A stretch of DNA of 64,000 nucleotides, taken from the NCBI RefSeq assembly GCF_031582885.1, contig NZ_CP133988.1, positions 1,867,501 through 1,931,500 on the forward strand, in the 5' to 3' direction. The DNA comes from Streptococcus parasanguinis. GTDB lineage: Bacteria; Bacillota; Bacilli; Lactobacillales; Streptococcaceae. Made by a program: the position numbers and the translations under genes. Every line of letters starts with the position of its first letter. Position 1 is the first letter of the stretch. The notes below the pieces were generated by a model, which made no database searches, was not told the DNA's origin, and saw nothing but the letters and a program-made list of their open reading frames with translations. This document shows, piece by piece, positions 35,263 through 46,298 of the stretch.

Positions 35263-37230
35263 TTATTTTTTCTTCTCAATGTGATCTTTGAGATCTTCTT
35301 GAGCTTTTTTATTGGATTCTGCTTTTTTCTTCAACCATTCTTCTTTGGCCTTGTTAAAGTCTTTTGTTGTGACAACATCTTTAGACATTTCAAGGTATTT
35401 GTAGAATGTTCCTGTTCCTTTTGTACCAACCCATGAAGCAGCACGGCTGTATGGTACGGTCCGTTGAAGCATTGGAGAACCACCATTTGAAACAGTTGGA
35501 AGCGTAATCGAGCTATCTGTCAACCATGCTTGCGCTGCTGCATATTTTTCATAGCGTTTTCCTTGATCCAACAATTCAGCATCGGCGTCTTTCAACATGT
35601 TAGCGTATTGATCCAACCCAACTGTTGCAATGGCTGGGTTGTTTGAACCTGCATCAATACCAAGATAGTAGAAGACAGAACCATTTACTGGGCTGATACT
35701 TTCGAGGTAAGTCGATGGGTCTTGGTAGTCAGGAGCCCAACCACCGCCTGAGATGTCATAATCTCTCGCAGCCGCTGTATCGCTGAAGTAGGTGATATTT
35801 TGGAAATCATCATCCGATACCTTTTGAAGGTCCACAACGACATTGTCTGCACCAAGCGCTGACTCTACAGATTGTTTGAAGGAGCTAGCTTGTTGGACCA
35901 TGCTGTTGTCCACTTGGCTGACAATGTAGTCCAAATGAATTGGGAATTGAACTCCTTGTTTTTGCAATTCAGCTTTGGCTTTCGCAAATGAAGCTTTGGC
36001 TTTTTCTGGATTGTAAAGGCTTGTTTGACCATCGTCCAGGCTCACACCCTTCCATTGATCCCCATAGGTAACCAATTGTTTTTCAACGACCTTACCAAAA
36101 TCTTCTCCATTGACTTGAACATATGTTGGTGGCACCAAAGTGCTACGAAGGGTATTTTCAGCCGCATCAGATCCAGATACTTGTGCCGCATATGATTTGC
36201 GGTCAAAACCAAAGTTCACCGCTTGACGGAAGTCCTTGTTCAGGATTGCTTTCTTGGTAGAAGCTTTTTGTTCATCCGTAGTTTTGGCAGTGTGGTCATA
36301 CTTTTGACGGTCCAAGTTGAATCCAAGATAGTAGGATGTTCCTAATTGCAAACCGTAGACAATGTTGTCGCCAAAGTTTTTCTTGACACTCTTATAAGTC
36401 GAGCTGTTTGGCATAACAGATGCAAAGGAATATTGACCTTTTTCAAAGTTCTTAATGATAGAATCTGGGTTTGATCCATCGTTAAAGGTCAATTTGACAT
36501 TATCGATATGAACATTTTTCGCATCGTAATAGTCTTTGTTCTTGACCAATTCAATCTCAGATTTTGAAGTCAATGATTTCAAGTAGAATGGACCATTGTA
36601 TAAGATGCTGCTAGGTTTCAACGAACCAAAATCTTTTCCTTGCGATTTCAAGAAATCCGCATTGACTGGGAAAAGAACACCTGAGGTTGTTTTTGAGTTC
36701 CAGAAGCTTTCTGGACGAACCAAAGTATATTGGATGGTGTGGTCGTCTAAGGCTTTGACACCAACTGTGTTAAAGTCTTTGGTTTCCCCTTTTACGTAGG
36801 CATCCAAACCTTTGATCGAATTTTGAATCAAGAAAAGACCTTCTGATTTAGACTCAACCGCGTGTTTGATCCCTGTAACAAAGTCTTGAGCCGTTACAGC
36901 ACCATATTCTTCCCCTTCACTCGTATACCATTTGGCATCCTTACGAAGTTTGTAAGTATAGGTTAATCCATCTTCAGAGACAGTCCAATCTTCTGCTAGG
37001 CTTGGCACAAAGTTTCCGTATCGGTCGTTTTCAAGAAGACCATCTACAAGGTTACTTGTGACATCTGAAGTTGTTGTACGAGTTGCAGCGATGTAATCCA
37101 AGGTATTTGGATCCGCTGAATAGACGAATGAGTAAGTTGCTTGATTGCTACTACCACCGCCACACGCTGCTAAGAAAAAGGCACCTGCAACAGAAACTCC
37201 TGCAAGAGCTAACAGTTTTTTTGCTTTCAT
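35263..37230 (-). CDS. Oligopeptide ABC transporter substrate-binding lipoprotein
   Basis: 655 residues, family of AmiA/AliA/AliB/OppA. Signal peptide with lipobox FFLAAC, then the SBP_bac_5 domain starting YSADPNTLDYIAATRTTTSDV. It catches peptides outside the cell for an Ami/Opp permease encoded elsewhere. The ATG at 37230 follows AAGGAG by six bases; a GTG one codon earlier is rejected. It ends in a lysine-rich tail (DLKDHIEKKK). Monocistronic orphan SBPs of this kind are usual in streptococci. A related gene begins at 63388. Confidence 0.92.
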   Translation of the reverse strand: MKAKKLLALAGVSVAGAFFLAACGGGSSNQATYSFVYSADPNTLDYIAATRTTTSDVTSNLVDGLLENDRYGNFVPSLAEDWTVSEDGLTYTYKLRKDAKWYTSEGEEYGAVTAQDFVTGIKHAVESKSEGLFLIQNSIKGLDAYVKGETKDFNTVGVKALDDHTIQYTLVRPESFWNSKTTSGVLFPVNADFLKSQGKDFGSLKPSSILYNGPFYLKSLTSKSEIELVKNKDYYDAKNVHIDNVKLTFNDGSNPDSIIKNFEKGQYSFASVMPNSSTYKSVKKNFGDNIVYGLQLGTSYYLGFNLDRQKYDHTAKTTDEQKASTKKAILNKDFRQAVNFGFDRKSYAAQVSGSDAAENTLRSTLVPPTYVQVNGEDFGKVVEKQLVTYGDQWKGVSLDDGQTSLYNPEKAKASFAKAKAELQKQGVQFPIHLDYIVSQVDNSMVQQASSFKQSVESALGADNVVVDLQKVSDDDFQNITYFSDTAAARDYDISGGGWAPDYQDPSTYLESISPVNGSVFYYLGIDAGSNNPAIATVGLDQYANMLKDADAELLDQGKRYEKYAAAQAWLTDSSITLPTVSNGGSPMLQRTVPYSRAASWVGTKGTGTFYKYLEMSKDVVTTKDFNKAKEEWLKKKAESNKKAQEDLKDHIEKKK

Positions 37231-37464
37231 CACTATCTCCTTATGTTAGATTTTCTACCATTATACACTATTTCTTAAAAAAACCAAATTTATTTTAAAA
37301 AAGTTCGTTTTTTCTGAATGAATATAATAAGATATAAAGAAAAAGCATCTTGAAATCGATCACAAAGAAGCCGGATAGGGGAGTCTAGGCACCTACCACC
37401 AGATCCAACAAAGAAATCACCTTTCAATCCTTTTAATAAATATACGTTTCATCACAAAAAAGAA

Positions 37465-37486
37465 CCTCTGCACTTTCGAGCAGAGG
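37465..37486 (-). terminator. Terminator of nth
   Basis: CCTCTGC and GCAGAGG arms with an 8-base loop; the minus strand continues TTCTTTTTTG. Just after the nth stop at 37496. Confidence 0.85.
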
Positions 37487-37495
37487 AACTGATTC

Positions 37496-38119
37496 CTAAT
37501 CAAAATGATAGAGTTGTGGGTACTGGTCACATTCAGGATTTTTAGGATGGCAAATAGCCCGTCCAAAATAAATCATGGCTTGATGGGCAGCTAGCCATTC
37601 GCTCTTTGGCAGAACATCCATGACACGCTTTTCAACTTCTAATGGCGTCGCTGATTTCTTGACAATATCATGGTGCTTGCAGATCCGCTCCACATGGGTA
37701 TCGACAGCAAAAGCTGGAATACCAAAACCTACACTCATGACCACATTGGCTGTCTTGCGTCCTACTCCTGCTAGACTTTCTAACTCTTCACGAGTCTGAG
37801 GCACTTGACCATCAAAGTTATCTAGCAATTGCTGGGCACATTTTTTGAGAAATTTGGCCTTATTTCGATAGAGGCCTAATTTAGAAATATGCTTGGCGAT
37901 ATCAGCTTCACTGGCTGCTGCCATGGCTTGCGGGGTTGGAAAAGCCGCAAACAAACCTGGTGTCGCTTTGTTAACAGCCGCGTCTGTCGTCTGAGCTGAG
38001 AGCATGACTGCTACTAGTAATTCAAAATGATTACGAAAATCCAGACTTGGCTTAGCATCTGGAAAGAGGGCGATAATTTCTTCAATCACATGTCGTGCCC
38101 GTTTCTTTGATAAAACCAT
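37496..38119 (-). CDS. nth: Endonuclease III
   Basis: 207 residues. DNA glycosylase/AP lyase for oxidised pyrimidines. The helix-hairpin-helix LESLAGVGRKTANVVMSVGF and the catalytic Asp in FAVDTHVERI are present, with the lysine nucleophile in the HhH helix (GRKTAN). Of the four Fe-S cysteines in the usual C-X6-C-X2-C-X5-C pattern only the first two remain (ICHPKNPEC), so no normal [4Fe-4S] cluster can form. The reading frame is otherwise intact. Confidence 0.93.
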   Translation of the reverse strand: MVLSKKRARHVIEEIIALFPDAKPSLDFRNHFELLVAVMLSAQTTDAAVNKATPGLFAAFPTPQAMAAASEADIAKHISKLGLYRNKAKFLKKCAQQLLDNFDGQVPQTREELESLAGVGRKTANVVMSVGFGIPAFAVDTHVERICKHHDIVKKSATPLEVEKRVMDVLPKSEWLAAHQAMIYFGRAICHPKNPECDQYPQLYHFD

Positions 38120-38257
38120 ATTCTCTCCTTTACATTACTAGTCTTTATTATAGCATGAAAGTTCCCTATTTCTGAAAGAATCGGCTTCAAAAAAAGAAGA
38201 GGGACAAAATGAATTGTAAAAAAATTCATCCAATCCCACTTCTATCTATTGTTTATT

Positions 38258-38950
38258 TTACACCAATCTCTTCAAGAAGGTAATCAGGGTTCGAGCAGAG
38301 CGTTCGCCAGCTTCCCCGATAAATTCATCAAAAGAGATATTGGCTGCGTGATCTGCCGTATCACTCATAGCTCGAATAACCATAAAGGGACGTCCAGCTG
38401 CGTGAGCGGCTTGAGCAACGGCTGTCCCTTCCATCTCAACTGCCAAGACTTCTGGAAAATGCTCCCGAATGGCTGCGACTTTTTCTTCACTCGCGATAAA
38501 GCTATCTCCTGTTGTAATCAAGCCCACATGTGTGGTTGCAGCTTCTTCTTCCAGAACTTTTTTCATTTCTGATACAAAATAGCGACTGGATTCAAAGTAA
38601 AGCGGTTGACCTGCCATTTGACCATACTTATAGCCAAAGGCTGTCACATCCACATCATAATAGGCCAATTTGTTCGCAAGAACGATATCTCCAACAGCCA
38701 TCCCTGGGGCAACGGCACCTGCAGAACCCGTATTGATGATGGCTTCCACTTTAAAATCATTGGCCAAGACTGCTACACTCATAGCAGACATGACTTTTCC
38801 GATACCACTTTCCACCAAAACGACCTCATGACGTCCAATCGATCCTGTATAGTAGACTTTTCCAAGACGCAGATGCTTTTCCCCATTTTCAAGGGCTTCA
38901 ACCAAGATCTTCAACTCCTGGGGCATGGCTGCGATAATTCCAATTTTCAT
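38258..38950 (-). CDS. mtnN: 5'-methylthioadenosine/S-adenosylhomocysteine nucleosidase
   Basis: 230 residues. Removes adenine from SAH and MTA in the activated methyl cycle and supplies S-ribosylhomocysteine for LuxS/AI-2. Begins MKIGIIAAMPQELKILVEAL; NTGSAGAVAPGMAVGDIVLA and AVEMEGTAVAQAAH with the substrate-binding Glu are diagnostic; MSDTAD carries the catalytic Asp. Last gene of a glmU-nudix-macP-mtnN set. Confidence 0.95.
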   Translation of the reverse strand: MKIGIIAAMPQELKILVEALENGEKHLRLGKVYYTGSIGRHEVVLVESGIGKVMSAMSVAVLANDFKVEAIINTGSAGAVAPGMAVGDIVLANKLAYYDVDVTAFGYKYGQMAGQPLYFESSRYFVSEMKKVLEEEAATTHVGLITTGDSFIASEEKVAAIREHFPEVLAVEMEGTAVAQAAHAAGRPFMVIRAMSDTADHAANISFDEFIGEAGERSARTLITFLKRLV

Positions 38951-38974
38951 GTCGTTTCTCTCCTTGTGACGACC

Positions 38975-39310
38975 TTATAGACGCCAAATAGCAATAATCA
39001 GGGCAATGAGGAGCACAATGATCCAGAACAAAATCTTATTGAGTTTGGATTGGACCACACTTTGTTTGCGTTCTTCAATGCGACGACTCTTGGTCACTGT
39101 GGGCTCCACTTGGATCTGCACAGTATCCTGAGAATAACGCTCTTGTGGACGCTCCATACGACTCTCTCTCATAGGACGTTCATAGCCAAATCCTCTGTGG
39201 TCTGTCCGAATAATTTTCGTCTCTTCCGCATCGACCATTTTAGGACCGGTGATGTCCTCACCTCGCCTTGCTCGTTCAATCATTTCATCGGTTAATAAAG
39301 GTTTTCCCAT
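38975..39310 (-). CDS. macP: MacP-type activator of PBP2a
   Basis: 111 residues. Long cytoplasmic N-terminal part ([20 protein letters not shown], then [10 protein letters not shown] with a threonine position matching the StkP target of MacP), a basic stretch [11 protein letters not shown], and one C-terminal transmembrane helix (about 92-110). In pneumococcus MacP anchors and activates the class A PBP2a. Identity rests on sequence pattern and on synteny with glmU, nudix and mtnN. Confidence 0.8.
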   Translation of the reverse strand: MGKPLLTDEMIERARRGEDITGPKMVDAEETKIIRTDHRGFGYERPMRESRMERPQERYSQDTVQIQVEPTVTKSRRIEERKQSVVQSKLNKILFWIIVLLIALIIAIWRL

Positions 39311-39321
39311 CGGATCCTCCT

Positions 39322-39867
39322 CTATTTATTGATTAAGTCCCAATATTGGATCGCCATGATGGTCTTGGCATCACAGATTTCGCCAGTTTGGATCAAATCT
39401 TTGGCTTCCTTCAAGGTCACTTCTAATAACTCTAAGGTCTCATCCGCATCTTGTGGACGTGGATTTTCCACCTTTTTCAAGTTGGTCGCACCATAAAGTT
39501 TGATTCGCTCATTACAAAAACCAATGGCAGAATAAAAATCATACAACAACTCTAGATCCGCCGTGTAGCCAATTTCTTCTTCCAATTCGCGCAGAGCAGC
39601 TGCTTTAGGATCTGCATTTTCTCCCTTTTCTAACTTCCCTGCTGGAATCTCCACTGAGGTCCTTTCAATCGCCTTGCGGTACTGCTTGACCAAGATCGTC
39701 TTTCCATCTTCTGTGATCGGCAAAACCGCTACTGCTCCGTTATGGAAGATTAAATCACGCTGCGCTTGGCCTTTTCCAGCGGGTAGTTCTACTTGATCAG
39801 TGACCACTTGGAAAATCGGTCCCTGATAAATCTCCTTGCGCTCAATGGTTTTTTCTTCAAATTGCAT
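39322..39867 (-). CDS. NUDIX hydrolase (ADP-ribose pyrophosphatase type)
   Basis: 181 residues. NUDIX box [26 protein letters not shown] near residues 76-100. The start region [27 protein letters not shown] is typical of ADP-ribose pyrophosphatases. It lies 9 bp after glmU and 11 bp before macP, so all are likely one operon. Confidence 0.9.
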   Translation of the reverse strand: MQFEEKTIERKEIYQGPIFQVVTDQVELPAGKGQAQRDLIFHNGAVAVLPITEDGKTILVKQYRKAIERTSVEIPAGKLEKGENADPKAAALRELEEEIGYTADLELLYDFYSAIGFCNERIKLYGATNLKKVENPRPQDADETLELLEVTLKEAKDLIQTGEICDAKTIMAIQYWDLINK

Positions 39868-39876
39868 GAGAATCTC

Positions 39877-41289
<1,413 letters not shown>

Positions 41290-41378
41290 TTATACCATTT
41301 TTTAGCCCTTTTGGAAAATAAGACCCAAACCAAAAAACTCTCCAAAAAGGAGAGTCAGATTAAGATCAAATCTTCGTT

Positions 41379-41516
41379 GAGACTTTCCTTGGGTGAGTAC
41401 GGACATCAGCGAACTTCTTCGAAGTTCCATGATTTAGTTTTGAACCTAAAGTTTCAAAACTCCCGAGCGCTTGAAACTTTTAGGTTTCAAGCGCTTTTCT
41501 CACAGCGGAAAGTCTC
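41379..41516 (+). repeat. Dispersed repeat R2, copy B
   Basis: About 138 bp with inverted ends GAGACTTTCC and GGAAAGTCTC. It matches the reverse complement of copy A closely except in one hairpin (41466-41495, arms AGCGCTTGAAAC and complement), where three base pairs differ on both sides with pairing kept. The stretch 41257-41634 holds no gene. Confidence 0.82.
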
Positions 41517-41634
41517 AAAAAATCTTTTAATAGTTCTAAGAACTGGGCAGTATTTTTAGCTTGACACAATCACTAGGTATTGTTTGATAGAAAACAGTTA
41601 TTCTCTTTTCTGATTTTCTAAATGGAGAGCGTAT

Positions 41635-42075
41635 CTATAATGGATAGACCTTGCGAAATTCTTCTAAAACCACCTTGCTGTCAGGTGTAAACGTCAGACC
41701 TGCTTCTCCAAAGCAGTCTTTGAAAAAGTCTTCATGAACCTGACGCCAATAAGCCAGAGATTTGTCTCCTTCACCTTCCTTATAGGCATGGTCAGCTGAC
41801 ACTTGATGGAAAGGCTGAACAGAAACCTTTGTAATTTCGACAATGCAGACAGCTTGATCCTTACTGTCTAAAACAACATCAAAGGTTCCTTCTTGGGGAA
41901 GGGGTTCGTCCTCTACTGCGTAAAGATCGTAAGCTGAGGCTGTTGCTGTTTTTTCGCCTTTAAAGACCAGTTCCGCTAAAAGGTCTGGGTCCACTCCAAA
42001 AGCCCAGGCATCTATCTCATCTCCGATAGAGGGGTTGATTTGCTTGTAGGCATTCCACATTTCTTGAGGTGTCAT
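41635..42075 (-). CDS. ASCH domain protein
   Basis: 146 residues from the ATG at 42075, five bases after AAGGAG; the longer ORF is rejected. ASCH fold (PUA-like): AWAFGVDPDLLAELVFKGEKTATASAYD, then DVVLDSKDQAVCIVEITKV. It may bind RNA or cleave modified nucleosides (EVE/ASCH amidohydrolase family). The ATG overlaps the TGA of the NUDIX gene (ATGA), so the two are translationally coupled. Confidence 0.85.
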   Translation of the reverse strand: MTPQEMWNAYKQINPSIGDEIDAWAFGVDPDLLAELVFKGEKTATASAYDLYAVEDEPLPQEGTFDVVLDSKDQAVCIVEITKVSVQPFHQVSADHAYKEGEGDKSLAYWRQVHEDFFKDCFGEAGLTFTPDSKVVLEEFRKVYPL

Positions 42076-42569
42076 TTCTTCTCCTTCTTTTCTTTTACCT
42101 TCCAATTTCTATAGCTTGTCAGTTCTAATTCTGGAAATCCTAGTAACTCTGCCTTCACCTTCAATACTAAAGGCGAAGCATTATCGGCAGTAATGTCTTC
42201 CAAATTTAACCAAATTGCCTTTGCTGAATCATTGCTTCCATCAAGAACCTCCTGAGGAAGGGATTGTTGAGAGTTCTCGAAATCGAGTACGATATCATAA
42301 AAGGCCATGATATGATGTACAGCGAAATCTTTCCCCTCTTCTTGAACCAGCACATCATACATCCTAGGATTTGAATAACGGATAAGCGTATAGCCTGTCT
42401 CCTCCAGAACTTCTCTCTTGAGAGTTTCTGTCAACCCCTCACCTAGTTCTTGACTACCACCCGGTAGATCAAAACGATGCTGATAAGGCCCTCTCGTTTT
42501 CTCAATGCAGAGTAATTTTCCTTTCTCATAGCAAATGCCATAGACGCCAAAGTGATTTTTGATTTCCAT
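42072..42569 (-). CDS. NUDIX hydrolase
   Basis: 165 residues. NUDIX box GGSQELGEGLTETLKREVLE ETG starting near residue 37. The N-terminus FGVYGICYEKGKLLCIEKTRGPYQ suggests a nucleotide or small-molecule phosphate substrate. The lysine-rich end (KVKEKKEKK) overlaps the ASCH start. It forms a two-gene unit with the ASCH gene at the edge of the immunity array. Confidence 0.87.
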   Translation of the reverse strand: MEIKNHFGVYGICYEKGKLLCIEKTRGPYQHRFDLPGGSQELGEGLTETLKREVLEETGYTLIRYSNPRMYDVLVQEEGKDFAVHHIMAFYDIVLDFENSQQSLPQEVLDGSNDSAKAIWLNLEDITADNASPLVLKVKAELLGFPELELTSYRNWKVKEKKEKK

Positions 42570-42608
42570 ATTCCACTCTTTCTAAAAATCCAAGATTGCT
42601 AGCTCACC

Positions 42609-43214
42609 TTATCCCTTAAAAGGAAAGAGGCTATAGATTTCATGCTCCTTGATATACTTCTTTAGTATCTCCATATTCTCTTCGATTTTTGCTTGGATAT
42701 CTATCTCTTCACAAGTTGACTCATCAATAAAAAATTGAATCTTCAATAAATCTGTCAAGTATAGCAGACGGCGTTCCATTTCCGATTCAGGACTTGAAGC
42801 TTGCTCGTTTTTTGCAAGCTTTTGCTCCAAGCTATCACCATTCAAAAATCTCTGATGAACTCTCCTTCTTATGTTTTGAGTGGATTCCTCCCCTTGTTCT
42901 AATGGAGATAAAAGGAGTTTTTTATAGACGAGTACCTGATTTTCTTTTTCTCTTTCCAGATAGGCCAATAAAACCAGAGAGCTATCAACAAAGGTCCAAG
43001 TATTATAATTCCCTTCAAATGGAACTTGTATAATCCTATCTAATAATTCCTTAGCCATTTCCTTTTGACCATCCAGATAAAGTAAATAGGCCAGATGATT
43101 TAGCGATTCGAGATAACTAGCTTGGGTCTTCTTATTCTTTTTAGGGACCCGGTTTAAATACGAGACGAACTCAGCATCATTTTCAATCTCTTTGATTAGT
43201 TCTTTCACATTCAT
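42609..43214 (-). CDS. Uncharacterised helical protein at the start of the immunity array
   Basis: 201 residues, almost all helical, no signal peptide or membrane segment. Residues 37-90 (SLNHLAYLLYLDGQKEMAKELLDRI) look like a TPR-like helical repeat. I do not recognise a named family with certainty. Compact size, position and strand match the immunity genes that follow. RBS AAAAGAAATG is weak. Confidence 0.6.
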   Translation of the reverse strand: MNVKELIKEIENDAEFVSYLNRVPKKNKKTQASYLESLNHLAYLLYLDGQKEMAKELLDRIIQVPFEGNYNTWTFVDSSLVLLAYLEREKENQVLVYKKLLLSPLEQGEESTQNIRRRVHQRFLNGDSLEQKLAKNEQASSPESEMERRLLYLTDLLKIQFFIDESTCEEIDIQAKIEENMEILKKYIKEHEIYSLFPFKG

Positions 43215-43279
43215 TTCTTTTCTCCTACCGGTTTCTTTCGTCAGGATATTGACCAGTACATCCGCACTTTCACTCCGCC

Positions 43280-43834
43280 CTAATAAGTAGTTTTTATTAT
43301 TTCTCCTGAACGAATATAAGTTTTAAAGAAGTTTTTAGGAACAGAAGCAATCTTAGGTGTAATGGATAAGCCATAGTTTGTAAAATCTAAAGCCAACTTC
43401 TTAGAATCGATTGAATCATAATACTCAACATACAATCTGCATAAGTTCACTTTGGTAATAGAGAATTGTTTTAACAACCAATCCTTCTCAAGATCCTTCT
43501 CGGGATCTATGCTTGAAAATACGGTTGAATACGATGAATACTGAGCAGTAAAATCGATGGCCTCTTGGACAGCCTTTTCCAATTCAGCTTGATCCATGCC
43601 ATTTCTATTATCGACAAAACCTAATCGAGTCCTTAAAGCACAGTCCACTTCTTCTAACAGTCCCGCGTCCAGAAAGAGAGGATGAAGGCCAACATTTACG
43701 AAATAGGCACTACCATCTGATTTTCGTTGAAAATAGATAACTGTGTAAAAATCATGATCGATTTTATAATAGTTATGGGTTCGCTTTAGTCGCGAAAAGC
43801 CATTTTTTACGAAGAGTTCTTTGGCCTCTTTCAT
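43280..43834 (-). CDS. DUF4304 family protein, likely immunity-associated
   Basis: 184 residues. The N-terminal pattern LFVKNGFSRLKRTHNYYKIDHDFYTVIYFQRKSDG and NVGLHPLFLD fits DUF4304 (F..R....Y......v..q.s..g..fyvn.gv). Such proteins are frequent neighbours of SUKH and other immunity genes. Cytoplasmic by prediction. No partner toxin is adjacent. Confidence 0.7.
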   Translation of the reverse strand: MKEAKELFVKNGFSRLKRTHNYYKIDHDFYTVIYFQRKSDGSAYFVNVGLHPLFLDAGLLEEVDCALRTRLGFVDNRNGMDQAELEKAVQEAIDFTAQYSSYSTVFSSIDPEKDLEKDWLLKQFSITKVNLCRLYVEYYDSIDSKKLALDFTNYGLSITPKIASVPKNFFKTYIRSGEIIKTTY

Positions 43835-43968
43835 TTCTTTACCTCTCTTCTAACAGAATGTGGAGAGTTCCTCATTGCATTTTCCTAGAAATCTATATGG
43901 ATATAGGTGATTCCTATAATTCCTTGCGATTGCATGGGTTATTGACGGTCTCCATCTATTCTACACAA

Positions 43969-44898
43969 CTAGTCTAAGATCGTTCCTAGAATCATCTTGT
44001 TTTGCTCGGATAGCTGAAAGTTATCCATGAAATAGGGTAAAAAGTCATCAAGCAAGGGATGGCTAAGCCCGTCGATTGGGAACCCTCTTTTCTGACGTTC
44101 TTTTAGTAAAACTAAGATTTCAATTGGGAAATATTGCCATAGTAAGGTATTGAAGTCTACTAAATGACTATCTTTGGTGTTCGCTAAATGATAATCACAC
44201 ATGGATAAAATTGTTTCTCTAAAAACATCATCGTCCTCTGAAAAAATAGTATCCATAACCTGTTTATAGACATCATTCACATTCTGATAAGGATTCTTGT
44301 CCAAGGGTTGATATTTGGCATCACAAGCATTCTCCAGTAGGTTAGCAAGCCGAGCACCCTTACCATATCCATAAAGAAAAACGACTAAGGGCAATAAACT
44401 CTTGGCTGAAAAGAAAATAACTTTTTTCCCTTTTTCAACTTGGGCTTCTTTAAAATAGGCTAATTTATCAATTAAAAACTCTACATAAGTATCATCTAAA
44501 TAAGCAAGGGCAAATAAGATATTCAAACAAATATCTGTATCAAAGTTTGAGCCACCTTTAGCCAAGTATTTAGCAGAAGCCATATCCGCCATTACAGAAC
44601 AAAAACAGCCATTTAGCAAAGATTGATAGGTTTCAGATGTTTTACTTTCTATAAAATTAGAGACTAGAGGATACGGACTTATAGAATCAATCATATCTAC
44701 ATGATTATACAGGTATGATCTTATCTCACCATTTTCTTCATAGTTAACTTTAACGCTTTTCTTATCAGATTTTAGAGCTGTTAAAATGGCTTCAGTATTA
44801 GATAGGTTTTCTGGCTCTAAGTGAAAATCTCTCGCCTTGAGTATTTGATTTCTAATGGTTGTTAATTTTCTTTTTTGATTTGAAAGTGTTTTATTCAT
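43969..44898 (-). CDS. Uncharacterised immunity-type protein
   Basis: 309 residues from the ATG at 44896-44898, four bases after TAGAGGTC; the frame is open 12 codons further. No membrane segment. Middle helices FNILFALAYLDDTYVEFLI-like and a long acidic C-terminal half resemble large immunity proteins (Imm49-like spacing), but this is not certain. Context only suggests antitoxin function. Confidence 0.55.
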   Translation of the reverse strand: MNKTLSNQKRKLTTIRNQILKARDFHLEPENLSNTEAILTALKSDKKSVKVNYEENGEIRSYLYNHVDMIDSISPYPLVSNFIESKTSETYQSLLNGCFCSVMADMASAKYLAKGGSNFDTDICLNILFALAYLDDTYVEFLIDKLAYFKEAQVEKGKKVIFFSAKSLLPLVVFLYGYGKGARLANLLENACDAKYQPLDKNPYQNVNDVYKQVMDTIFSEDDDVFRETILSMCDYHLANTKDSHLVDFNTLLWQYFPIEILVLLKERQKRGFPIDGLSHPLLDDFLPYFMDNFQLSEQNKMILGTILD

Positions 44899-45001
44899 AT
44901 TGACCTCTAACATTTCATTACTTACACTTGTCATTGCCTAATCCAACTACTACTGTATTTTGAAGTGCTTCTCTTCCCAACTTCCTATACTATCCAGTAT
45001 A

Positions 45002-45400
45002 TCACAAGGAAGAATTGATCCACTTCCCATCATCAAGCCATTCTTTCTTATCAATCCACCATTTCCCCTTTTGAAACACCATTCGAAAACGATAGAGAGT
45101 TTCTAAACCAGAACGATTCTCCTTGATATAGAAGTAAGTTTGATTCACGTCATGCTCTTCATCAATGATGGGATGCGTTTCTAATTTATAGTCAAATGGA
45201 AATCGAACAGATAAAGATATTTCCCTTTCTCTGAGTGTTTTTTTAGATCTACAAAACTGATCAAATATAGCAGCTAATTCATCCTTCAACATCTCTTTAT
45301 CGGCTTGGTTTCTTAGGCTCCTAGTGGCTTTCCTCTCCCAAGAATACATAGCCTGCATAAACTGGAGGAAGGTTTCTTTTGCTAGATTCGTATGGCTCAT
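45002..45400 (-). CDS. NTF2-fold immunity protein
   Basis: 132 residues. The end LYRFRMVFQKGKWWIDKKEW and LDDGKWINSSL is characteristic of NTF2-like immunity proteins of polymorphic toxins: paired strands with WW-D-K. N-terminal helices (LAKETFLQFMQAMYSWE) complete the cone fold. RBS GTAGGAGGAAAT is strong. Cognate toxin unknown. Confidence 0.7.
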   Translation of the reverse strand: MSHTNLAKETFLQFMQAMYSWERKATRSLRNQADKEMLKDELAAIFDQFCRSKKTLREREISLSVRFPFDYKLETHPIIDEEHDVNQTYFYIKENRSGLETLYRFRMVFQKGKWWIDKKEWLDDGKWINSSL

Positions 45401-45483
45401 ATTTCCTCCTACTTAAACAACGGGACTAAAGGTTCGTTTATTCTGAAGACATCGGTCATAAAAAGCTGTATTAAAGGCATTTT

Positions 45484-46224
45484 TTACCCCTCACGCATGC
45501 AAACATGTGATAATTCTCTTCTAAGAAGATCTCTTTGCTTTTGATTCGTTCTTCCCGTTGTTAAAAATCGAAGATGTTTCAGACCCTTCAGGTAGCTAAC
45601 TGTTGATGCGTAGTTAAAAATAGACGTATCGACAAAATCTAAAAAACGGAGCTCACTAGATGGATGGATAAAATCCAATTCTGGTAATTTTTTATTTGAC
45701 GTAAATGAAAGATAGAGCAACTGATTTAAATCTCTAATAAAATTAAAGTTAGGCAACTTTACACCATAATCAAAGTGCAGATAACGCATGCCTTTATGAA
45801 AAGAAATGTTCTCTATCGTTTCCAAAATTGTCATGGAAGATATCCCTAGAGCTTTCACACAATCATTCTGGGGTAAGATGATCTTTCTTACTTTTCTAGC
45901 CCCAACTATTAAAATCTTTTCTACTTGTTCATATTTTGAAAAGTCTAGCACATCAGATTTACTTCCCATCAAGTAAATCACCCTCGTATTGCTAGGTAAA
46001 GAAAGCTGGTTAAAATCTACATCTTTCAGCATATCCTCTGGGTTTTCGACAATGTACTTTTGTCTTAATAAGCGATTGATATCGATAAATTCTTTATAAG
46101 TCAATTTTTCATCCAATAATGGTGCAATCTCTTCAATAGAATGCAGAGGCTCCATTGCCATTAGATTCTCTCTTTCGGAAAATCCTTTTTTAATGATCTC
46201 TAAATATTTATCTAAACTGGTCAT
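45484..46224 (-). CDS. Leucine-rich-repeat-like protein in the array
   Basis: 246 residues. Residues about 85-225 show irregular repeats of about 22-25 residues with L-x-x-L-x-F/L cores (RYLHFDYGVKLPNFNFIRDL, QLLYLSFTSNKKLPELDFI, ELRFLDFVDTSIFNYA, HLRFLTTGRT), as in LRR proteins. Cytoplasmic. RBS AAGAGGTGAAT. No function known; LRR-like immunity proteins exist. Confidence 0.55.
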   Translation of the reverse strand: MTSLDKYLEIIKKGFSERENLMAMEPLHSIEEIAPLLDEKLTYKEFIDINRLLRQKYIVENPEDMLKDVDFNQLSLPSNTRVIYLMGSKSDVLDFSKYEQVEKILIVGARKVRKIILPQNDCVKALGISSMTILETIENISFHKGMRYLHFDYGVKLPNFNFIRDLNQLLYLSFTSNKKLPELDFIHPSSELRFLDFVDTSIFNYASTVSYLKGLKHLRFLTTGRTNQKQRDLLRRELSHVCMREG

Positions 46225-46298
46225 TATTCACCTCTTTTCATGAATAAAATGCTTCGTTTTCTATTTTCAACCTAAATCATTTTACAATGACACCCTGA

